Assembly: GCA_035759925.1 (NCBI GenBank) | Contig: DASTTY010000001.1 | Span: 1-6,028, forward strand | DNA: 6,028 bases | Source of the DNA: RHKX01 sp035759925 | Lineage (GTDB): Bacteria; Actinomycetota; Thermoleophilia; Solirubrobacterales; 70-9 | Direction of reading: 5' to 3' | In this document: piece after piece, positions 1 through 6,028 of the stretch | Position numbering within the stretch: the stretch's first letter is position 1 | Layout: the number at the start of each line of letters is the position of its first letter | Translations under genes and position numbers: made by a program | The notes under the pieces: generated by a model | The model's input: the letters and a program-made list of their open reading frames with translations, nothing else | Told to the model about the DNA's origin: nothing | Database searches by the model: none

Positions 1-596
1 CACCTCGAGGACCCGCGGCTCGCGGTCCCCGACCTCACCGGTCTCGAGATCCACTCGACGCTCCTGGTCACCGGCGAAACGGCGTGCGAGGCGATGGCCG
101 CGGAGGCTCGCGCCGCCGGGGCGACACCGGTGATCCTCTCGGCCGGGCTCGAGGAGGAGGCGGTTCCGGTCGGCCGGATCCTCGCCCGGCTGGCGTTCGA
201 GAGCGCCGAGCTCGGCAGGCCCTTCGCAGCCCCGACGGTCCTGATCGGCTGCGGTGGCGAGAGCACCGTCAAGCTCGGCGCCGACGACGAGTTCGGGAGC
301 GGCGGCCCGAACCAGGAGGCCGCACTCGCGGCGGCGACCGTGCTCGAGGGAAGCGACGTGGCCGCGGTCTTCATCGACACCGACGGCTCCGACGGCGGCA
401 CCGAGCTCGCCGGCGCGATCAGCGACGGCGCGACCCTGGAGCGTGCCGCGGCGGCCGGGGTCGACGTCCGCGACGCGATCGCGCGGCACCGGTCCGGCTC
501 CGCGGTCGCGGCTCTCGGTGACGGCATCGACACCGGCCCGACCCACACCAACGTCAACGACCTGTTCGCGCTGGCGATCGGGGATGGGCGCGGCTG

Positions 597-597
<1 letters not shown>
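1..597 (+). CDS. Glycerate 2-kinase, MOFRL family (C-terminal part, 5' truncated)
   Basis: The reading frame is open from base 1 and encodes the last 198 residues; the start lies upstream of the window. Family members are usually about 420-450 residues, so slightly under half is present. The fragment carries the MOFRL-type C-terminal domain: a GGEST motif at fragment residues 85-89, GSGGPNQE at 99-106, DTDGSDGGTELAG at 126-138 and TGPTHTNVNDL at 178-188. These Gly/Asp/Asn-rich loops are characteristic of glycerate 2-kinases of the GckA/TtuD type (COG2379), cytoplasmic enzymes that phosphorylate D-glycerate to 2-phosphoglycerate with ATP. The family is known from the serine cycle, tartrate and glyoxylate/hydroxypyruvate routes; which one applies here cannot be seen. 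Its TGA stop overlaps the ATG of the transporter ATPase by one base (TGATG), implying co-transcription and probably translational coupling. An internal ATG at 94 is not the start, because family-like sequence continues upstream of it. Confidence 0.9.
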
Positions 598-1708
<1,111 letters not shown>

Positions 1709-1712
<4 letters not shown>

Positions 1713-2791
1713 ACGCCGCGACGACATTGGCGGCGGTCGTGCTCGGCGTCGCCCTGCTCGCCGCCGGCTGCGGCGGCGGCTCCTCCCCCGAGGGCGTGGT
1801 GCCGGCGCCGTCCGACCCCGAGGCGCCGGCGACCGGCACGCTCAGCGTCTTCGCCTACCAGGACACGATCACCGACGAGCTCCTCGATCCGTTCCGGGAG
1901 GCCAACCCCGACCTCGAGCTGCAGACCGCCAGCTTCGGGTCGAACGAGGAGGCGGCGGCGAAGCTCGCCGGCGGGTTCGAGGCCGACGTCGTCGAGGTCT
2001 GTCTCGATGAGATGAGCGCGCTGACCGACCGCAACCTCCTCCGTCCGCTCGACCCGGCCGGCATCACCGACTGGGACAGCCTCGTCTTCCGCGACTCCGA
2101 AGGCGTCCGCGACGGCTCCGACGTCATGGTCGTGCCGCTCTCGGCCGGCCCCCAGGGCCTGATCTACGACGCCGACGAGATCGAGCCCGGCGCGATCGAC
2201 TCATTCGCCGACCTCTTCGATCCCGCCTACGCGGACCGGACCGCGCTCGAGGGCGACTACCCGCTGCCGGCGATCGCCGAGACCGCCCTCGCGCTCGGGT
2301 TCGACGACCCGATGAACCTGACCTCCGAGCAGCTCGACGAGGTCAAGCAGCACCTGATCGATCACCGCGACCAGTTCCGCTCGCTGTGGCGCTCCGACGC
2401 CGACGTCGTCAACCTCTTCAAGTCGAACGAGATCGACCTCGCCGACGGCGGCCCGGGGCTGACCGAGCGGATTCGCGACACCGGGGTCGACGCCCGCTGG
2501 GTCGCCCCCGAGGAGCGGCCGCTCTCGTGGGTCTGCGGCCTCGCGATCACCGGCGACGCCCAGAACACCGACGCCGCCTACAAGCTCATCAACTGGCAGG
2601 CCTCCCCGAAGGCGCAGGCGATCCGGGCCGACAGCGGTTATGTCGTCACCAATCCGGACGCGATCCCGCTGGCCGATCCCGACGCCCGCAAGACAGCCGA
2701 CCCGAAATCGATCGAGAACGCAATCGCCGAGACGGAGCCCCCGAACTACGACGAGTGGATCAGGGCGTTCCGCGAGTTCCAGGCACAGTGA
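1709..2791 (+). CDS. Substrate-binding lipoprotein, PotD family (first of two tandem paralogs)
   Basis: This 360-residue extracytoplasmic solute-binding protein has a hydrophobic signal at residues 5-19 and a lipobox LAAGC with lipidated Cys21, followed by a Gly/Ser tether and a Pro-rich linker (VPAPSDPEAPATG). The mature part follows the PotD/COG0687 pattern: TGTLSVFAYQDT as first strand, GGFEADVVEVC ending at Cys98, SAGPQGLI in the hinge region, VNLFKS, SWVCGLAIT with Cys276, and DAAYKLIN. Family members capture small solutes and deliver them to a PotB/PotC channel. Apart from the anchor Cys, Cys98 and Cys276 are the only cysteines. In a recalled alignment to E. coli PotD, polyamine-contact positions are not conserved, so no substrate is assigned. 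GTG1709 is preferred because it overlaps the ATPase stop (GTGA). An in-frame GTG at 1658 would add 17 residues including an RRRR run; since the short form has no basic residue before its hydrophobic core, the longer form cannot be excluded. Confidence 0.9.
1958..2001 (+). repeat. Conserved block A, copy 1 (within first binding protein)
   Basis: These 44 bases match 3049-3092 with only two mismatches, at a spacing of 1091 bases. The block encodes AKLAGGFEADVVEV and runs into the Cys98 codon. It is a remnant of the gene duplication, not a separate element. Confidence 0.8.
2525..2551 (+). repeat. Conserved block B, copy 1 (27-base exact direct repeat)
   Basis: These 27 bases are identical to 3616-3642 and encode SWVCGLAIT, including Cys276 of the first binding protein. 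It is the longest exact match noticed between the two paralogous genes, at the same 1091-base offset as block A. Confidence 0.85.
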
Positions 2792-2796
2792 AGGAG
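2791..2796 (+). promoter_or_regulatory. Strong Shine-Dalgarno of second binding protein
   Basis: AAGGAG is followed by six bases and then ATG2803. It is the best ribosome-binding site in the window and lies in the only intergenic gap (2792-2802). It fixes the start of the second binding protein and suggests that this gene is initiated independently rather than only by coupling. Confidence 0.85.
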
Positions 2797-2802
2797 AGAA
2801 AG

Positions 2803-3882
2803 ATGAGACGGCAGGTCATCGCGACGTTGCTCGCCACGGTGGCGATCGCGGCCGCGGGGTGCGGCGGCGGAAGCGGCAACACCGAGGTGGCACCGGCCCC
2901 CGACGACCCGAGCGCCCCGGCGACGGGAACGCTGAAGCTGTTCACCTACGGCGACACGGTCGCCGACCAGATGATCCAGCCGTTCGAGAAGGCGAACCCG
3001 GATCTCAACCTCGAGATCGCGACGTTCGACTCGAACAAGGCGGCGGCCGCGAAGCTCGCCGGCGGCTTCGAGGCCGATGTCGTCGAGGTCTGCACGGACG
3101 AGATGGAGCCGCTGCTCGCCCGCGGCCTGCTCCGCCCGCTCGACGAGAAGGCCGTTCCCGCCTTCCACGAGCTCGCGTTCGCGGACGCGCCGGAGGTCCG
3201 AGACGACGCCGGCAACGTCCTCTTCGTTCCCGCCTCCGCGGGGCCGCAGGGGCTGATCGTCAACACCGATCAGATCGATCCCGCCGACGTGAAGTCGTGG
3301 ACGGATCTCTTCGACGATGCCTACGCCGGCAACGCCGCGCTCGAGGCGACGCCGCTGACCGCGCTCGGCGCTGCCGCCCTGGCGCTCGGGCTCGACGATC
3401 CGATGAACCTCAGCGACGATCAGGTCGAGGAGGCCAAGCAGTACCTGCTCGACCATCGCGACAACTTTCGCGCGTTCGCGGAGTCGGACGCGTCGATGGT
3501 CAACCTGTTCAAGTCGGGCGAGGTGGTGATCGCCGACGGCGGCCGCGGTACCACGCAGGCGATGATCGACGACGGCGTCCCGGTCGAGTGGATCGCGCCG
3601 GAGGAGGGGGCGATGTCGTGGGTCTGCGGCCTCGCGATCACCTCGAAGGCGCAGAACATCGACGCCGCATACAAGCTGATCAACTACTACGCCTCCCCGG
3701 AGGCGCAGGCGATCTCCGGCGACATGGGGTTCGTGGCGATGAACCCGAAGGCGCTGCCGATGGTCAGTCCTGCGTTCCAGAAGAGCGCCGATCCACGCAA
3801 CCTCGACAACGCGATCCCGCAGACCGAGCCTGACAACGCCGACGTCTACGAGCGGGCATGGCAGGAAGTCCAGGCACAGTAG
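2803..3882 (+). CDS. Substrate-binding lipoprotein, PotD family (second of two tandem paralogs)
   Basis: This 359-residue lipoprotein is the paralog of the gene just upstream; a hand alignment over about 323 columns gives roughly 57% identity. It has a classical signal peptide: basic MRRQ, hydrophobic residues 5-18, and lipobox AAGC with Cys20, followed by GGGSGN. The same landmarks occur in order: TGTLKLFTYGDT, GGFEADVVEVC with Cys97, SAGPQGLI, VNLFKS, SWVCGLAIT with Cys275, DAAYKLIN. These two cysteines are again the only ones in the mature chain besides the anchor. The protein should sit on the outer face of the membrane and feed solute to the permeases encoded directly downstream. Its start is secure: ATG with an AAGGAG six bases away. 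Polyamine-contact residues of E. coli PotD are mostly replaced, so the ligand is unknown. Its last 25 bases overlap the first permease gene. An upstream extension of this frame to 2386 is open but runs inside the first paralog in another frame and is not coding. Confidence 0.94.
   Translation: MRRQVIATLLATVAIAAAGCGGGSGNTEVAPAPDDPSAPATGTLKLFTYGDTVADQMIQPFEKANPDLNLEIATFDSNKAAAAKLAGGFEADVVEVCTDEMEPLLARGLLRPLDEKAVPAFHELAFADAPEVRDDAGNVLFVPASAGPQGLIVNTDQIDPADVKSWTDLFDDAYAGNAALEATPLTALGAAALALGLDDPMNLSDDQVEEAKQYLLDHRDNFRAFAESDASMVNLFKSGEVVIADGGRGTTQAMIDDGVPVEWIAPEEGAMSWVCGLAITSKAQNIDAAYKLINYYASPEAQAISGDMGFVAMNPKALPMVSPAFQKSADPRNLDNAIPQTEPDNADVYERAWQEVQAQ
3049..3092 (+). repeat. Conserved block A, copy 2 (within second binding protein)
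   Basis: Counterpart of 1958-2001, differing at two positions (G/C at 1975/3066 and C/T at 1987/3078), both synonymous. It runs into the Cys97 codon. Confidence 0.8.
3616..3642 (+). repeat. Conserved block B, copy 2 (27-base exact direct repeat)
   Basis: Exact copy of 2525-2551. It encodes SWVCGLAIT with Cys275 of the second binding protein. Confidence 0.85.
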
Positions 3883-4790
3883 CCGCGGCCCCACCGGCGC
3901 CGGCCGACCGCGAGGCGGCGGCGCCGCTCGAGCGGCCGCTCGGCCACCGGATCCGGCGCCGTCTCCCCGGCTTCGCCGGCGGCCTGCTGGTCGCCTTCGT
4001 GATGCTCGTCCTGTTCGGGCCGGTGCTGATGCTGGCGCTGTTCTCGTTCAACGACTCGTCGATCATCTCGCTGCCCTGGGAGGGCTTCACGACGAAGTGG
4101 TACGAGGAGGCCTGGAACAACGGCCAGGCGCGCGACGCCGTCGTCAACTCGCTCGTGGTCGCGACGATCGTGATGGTGCTGTCGGTGATCCTCGGGACGC
4201 TCGCCGCCTGGGGCCTGACCCGTCTGCGGTTCCGCGGTCGCGGCTTCGTCGCCGGGCTGAACGGCGCCGTGCTCGTCGTCCCCTGGCTGATCATCGGCGT
4301 CGCCGGGCTGATCTTCTTCAGCCAGATCGGGGTGCCGCTTTCGCTGCAGACGGTGACGATGATGCACCTCGTCGTCACCTTCCCGCTCGTCGTCGCGATC
4401 GTCTCGGCGGGCCTCGTCCGCTTCCAGCGTTCGCTCGAGGAGGCGGCGATCGACCTCGGCGCCACCCAGATGCAGATGCTCCGCTACGTGGTCCTGCCCC
4501 AGGTCGGTCCGTCGATCGCCGCCGCCTCGATCTTCGCCTTCGCCTGGTCGTTCAACAACTTCGAGATCTCGTTCTTCAACGGCGGCTTCGAGCAGACCTT
4601 CCCGGTCTGGGTCTTCTCGATCCTCCGCCAGTCCGAGAACCTGCCGGTCGTCAACGCGGTCTCGACGGTGATCGCGGCGGCGCAGATCCTCGCCGTGTTC
4701 GGCGGCTGGATGCTGATGAGGCGGCTGACGCGAAGCGGCGGTGACGGCGACGAGACGCTGACGGGGCTCCTGACCGGGGGGACGCGCTGA
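3858..4790 (+). CDS. potC: ABC transporter permease, PotC type
   Basis: This 310-residue inner-membrane permease forms half of the importer channel. An Ala/Pro-rich cytoplasmic leader with a basic IRRR patch (residues 32-35) precedes the first membrane helix at about 41-63. A second helix follows at about 95-119, then helices around 134-154 and 166-186, and two more near 219-240 and 268-290, giving the six expected. The EAA loop that docks on the ATPase is clear: EEAAIDLGA at 194-202, with LP at 213-214. The PotC assignment rests on the single extracytoplasmic loop after helix 1 (SFNDSSI...WEGFTTKWYEEAW), typical of PotC/YdcV proteins. ATG3858 lies 25 bases inside the preceding gene and has only a weak purine stretch upstream. 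No other ATG or GTG occurs before the first helix, so this start is the best available. Its TGA overlaps the next permease's ATG (TGATG). The name is family-level; the substrate is inferred only from homology. Confidence 0.93.
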   Translation: MAGSPGTVAAAPPAPADREAAAPLERPLGHRIRRRLPGFAGGLLVAFVMLVLFGPVLMLALFSFNDSSIISLPWEGFTTKWYEEAWNNGQARDAVVNSLVVATIVMVLSVILGTLAAWGLTRLRFRGRGFVAGLNGAVLVVPWLIIGVAGLIFFSQIGVPLSLQTVTMMHLVVTFPLVVAIVSAGLVRFQRSLEEAAIDLGATQMQMLRYVVLPQVGPSIAAASIFAFAWSFNNFEISFFNGGFEQTFPVWVFSILRQSENLPVVNAVSTVIAAAQILAVFGGWMLMRRLTRSGGDGDETLTGLLTGGTR

Positions 4791-5686
4791 TGGAATCGGC
4801 CTCGATCCCGGCCCCGGCGGGGCATCGGTCGCGGTCACGGCGCTGGCTGCAGCCGCTCGCCTTCCTGGGCACGCCGACGGCGCTGCTGCTGCTGCTCTTC
4901 CTCGGGCCGATGCTGGTCATGCTCGGCGTCGCGTTCGACCGCGGGCTGCTCGACGGCGGCGTCGGATTCAACCCGACGCTGACCAACTTCACCGACGTCA
5001 TCACCGATCCGCTCTACCGCGATGTCGCGCTGACCACGTTCGAGATCGCGACGGCGGCGATGATCGTCCAGCTGCTCGTCGCCGTCCCGCTCGCCTACGT
5101 GATCGCCTTCAAGGCCGGCCGCTGGCAGCTGCCGATCCTGCTCTTCCTCGTCCTCGCCGACGAGCTCAACCCGATGGTCCGGATCTATGCCTGGCGGATG
5201 CTGCTAGGCCGCGAGGGCCTGATCAACGAGGGATTGATGCGGATCGGGATCATCGACCAGCCGATCGACGCGCTGCTGTTCAGCCAGTTCGCGGTGACGC
5301 TCGTCCTCTCGACGAGCTACATCACCTACACGGTGATCCCGATCTACGGGGCGATGAAGGCGATCGACTCGAACGTCTTCGAGGCCGCGCGCGACCTCGG
5401 GGCGGGTTGGTGGACGACGACGCGGCGGGTGCTGCTGCCGCTGATCGCTCCCGGGATCTTCGTCTCGCTGCTGCTCGTCTACATACCGCTGTTCACCGAT
5501 TTCGCGAGCCCGGCGCTGGTCGGCGGCACGAGCGGCTACATGCTCGGCAACGTCGTCAACGACCTCGTGCTCGAGTCCGGCGACCTCAACCGCGGCGCGG
5601 CGATGAGCATCATCATGCTGGCGCTGTCGGCGCTGTTCGCGCTGTTCGCCTACCGGCTCGCGCGGATCAACCGGCTGGAGAGCTGA
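4790..5686 (+). CDS. potB: ABC transporter permease, PotB type
   Basis: This 298-residue permease should pair with the preceding PotC-type subunit. A basic N-terminus (HRSRSRRW, residues 12-19) is followed by helix 1 at about 24-48, then the periplasmic loop with LTNFTDVITDPLYRD. Further hydrophobic segments follow: about 85-108, 115-127, the region before the EAA loop, IFVSLLLVYIPLF, and a final helix near the C-terminus. The PotB hallmark VRIYAWRMLLGREGLIN is present, and the EAA loop reads EAARDLGAG from Glu198, with LP at 216-217. The segment just before VRIYAW reads ADELNPM, where many PotB proteins as recalled have an uncharged W-T-S-type stretch. The gene begins at ATG4790 inside a TGATG overlap, with a G-run (4776-4781) as a modest ribosome-binding site. 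It ends in another TGATG with the oxidoreductase. PotC before PotB is the reverse of the E. coli potABCD order. Confidence 0.93.
   Translation: MESASIPAPAGHRSRSRRWLQPLAFLGTPTALLLLLFLGPMLVMLGVAFDRGLLDGGVGFNPTLTNFTDVITDPLYRDVALTTFEIATAAMIVQLLVAVPLAYVIAFKAGRWQLPILLFLVLADELNPMVRIYAWRMLLGREGLINEGLMRIGIIDQPIDALLFSQFAVTLVLSTSYITYTVIPIYGAMKAIDSNVFEAARDLGAGWWTTTRRVLLPLIAPGIFVSLLLVYIPLFTDFASPALVGGTSGYMLGNVVNDLVLESGDLNRGAAMSIIMLALSALFALFAYRLARINRLES
5677..5680 (+). promoter_or_regulatory. Shine-Dalgarno of the oxidoreductase gene
   Basis: GGAG (continuing as GGAGAG) ends five bases before ATG5686, inside the last codons of the PotB-type gene. Together with the TGATG overlap it supports this start. Confidence 0.65.
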
Positions 5687-6028
5687 TGGCCGCGGCAGAG
5701 CGTTACGACGCCGTGATCGTCGGCGCAGGCCACAACGGCCTGGTCGCCGGCTTCTACCTGGCGCGGGCGGGGCTACGGCCGCTGATCCTCGAGCGTCGCG
5801 AGATCGTCGGCGGCTGCTGCGTGACCGAGGAGTTCGCGCCCGGGTATCGCGCGTCGACCGGCGCCTACGTCGTCAGCATGCTGCGGGAGCCGGTCTGGCG
5901 GGACATGCGGCTCGCCGAGCGCGGCATCGTCATCGACCCGGCCGGGCCGTCGCTCTACGGCTTCCCGGACGGCGAGCGGCTGCTGCTCGGCGAGGACATC
6001 CCCGCCTCCCAGGAGGAGATCCGCCGCT
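5686..6028 (+). CDS. FAD/NAD(P)-dependent oxidoreductase, phytoene desaturase-like/PYROXD2 family (3' truncated)
   Basis: Only the first 114 residues are present; the frame is open to the window end. The N-terminus is a Rossmann dinucleotide-binding fold: YDAVIVGAGHNG at 7-18 contains the GxGxxG loop (Gly13, Gly15, Gly18), and Glu36 at the end of the second strand (LILERRE) would bind the adenosine ribose of FAD. The following GG..VTEEFAPGYRAS (42-57) and YVVSMLREPVWRDMRL are typical of the COG1233 flavoproteins related to human PYROXD2 and carotenoid desaturases. Such proteins are usually around 500 residues, so about four fifths is missing. The substrate is unknown. Two adjacent cysteines (Cys44-Cys45) occupy the place where many relatives, as recalled, have small residues after the GG. 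The gene starts in a TGATG overlap with the PotB-type permease and has a good GGAG site, so it is probably the next gene of the operon; a role in oxidising the imported solute is inference only. Confidence 0.88.
   Translation, partial: MAAAERYDAVIVGAGHNGLVAGFYLARAGLRPLILERREIVGGCCVTEEFAPGYRASTGAYVVSMLREPVWRDMRLAERGIVIDPAGPSLYGFPDGERLLLGEDIPASQEEIRR

Noticed and set aside
2780..2790. 11-base sequence repeated at 3870-3880 at the 3' ends of the two binding-protein genes, considered as an attachment or recombination site
   Set aside because: It encodes the shared C-terminal QAQ and follows from paralogy; there is no integrase or other mobile signature.
2386..2802. Possible N-terminal extension of the second binding protein
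   Set aside because: It lies out of frame inside the first binding protein, is Arg-rich nonsense, and would bury a perfect signal peptide and Shine-Dalgarno.
2792..2802. Promoter or terminator in the only intergenic gap
   Set aside because: Eleven bases are too short for either, and they are largely spacer between the Shine-Dalgarno and the start codon.
2640..3833. Plus-strand 397-codon open frame across both binding proteins
   Set aside because: It is an Arg-rich shadow frame that starts within one gene and ends within the next, with no family resemblance.
2746..3894. Long antisense open frame (382 codons) opposite the second binding protein
   Set aside because: Its composition is low-complexity Arg/Val/Leu/Gly, as expected for the reverse strand of a GC-rich gene. 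It has no recognisable motif, and the sense frame is a clear lipoprotein.
3846..4838. Long antisense open frame (330 codons) opposite the PotC-type permease
   Set aside because: It is dominated by Arg, Asp, Glu and His and reads as the mirror of a hydrophobic membrane protein. The sense frame has helices and an EAA loop.
4883..4894. Four CTG repeats, possible microsatellite
   Set aside because: It encodes a Leu run in the first helix of the PotB-type permease; normal for GC-rich codon use.

Overview
The window is a gap-free stretch of same-strand coding DNA of about 6 kb from a very GC-rich bacterium. High GC at third codon positions, GTG starts, short lipoprotein signals ending in Ala-Ala-Gly-Cys followed by glycines, and stop/start overlaps at most junctions suit an actinomycete. 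Thermoleophilia-type soil lineages are a plausible guess, but there is no taxonomic marker such as rRNA.

Layout, all on the + strand: (1) 1-597, C-terminal part of a glycerate 2-kinase of the MOFRL type; (2) 597-1712, ABC transporter ATPase of the PotA type; (3) 1709-2791 and (4) 2803-3882, two tandem paralogous substrate-binding lipoproteins of the PotD family, about 57% identical in a hand alignment; (5) 3858-4790, a PotC-type inner-membrane permease; (6) 4790-5686, a PotB-type permease; (7) 5686-6028, the N-terminus of an FAD/NAD(P)-binding oxidoreductase of the phytoene desaturase-like/PYROXD2 family, cut by the window end. No gap exceeds 11 bases. Three junctions are TGATG overlaps, one is a GTGA overlap and one is a 25-base overlap. 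No promoter, terminator, RNA gene, mobile element or CRISPR array is visible, so the window appears to lie inside one polycistronic unit that extends beyond both ends.

Genes 2-6 form a complete ABC importer: lipid-anchored binding proteins capture a solute, the two permeases form the channel, and the ATPase drives transport. By family it would be called a spermidine/putrescine importer. However, in a from-memory alignment to E. coli PotD, the acidic and aromatic residues that hold polyamines are missing in both binding proteins. Two of those positions are cysteines in both paralogs, and these are the only cysteines in the mature proteins apart from the lipid-anchor Cys. The real ligand is therefore probably not a classical polyamine. 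The flanking kinase and oxidoreductase suggest that import is coupled to catabolism of the imported compound, but the pathway cannot be named from this window. The most interesting points are the cysteine pair, the doubled binding protein and the linkage to the two enzymes; the rest is ordinary transporter biology.
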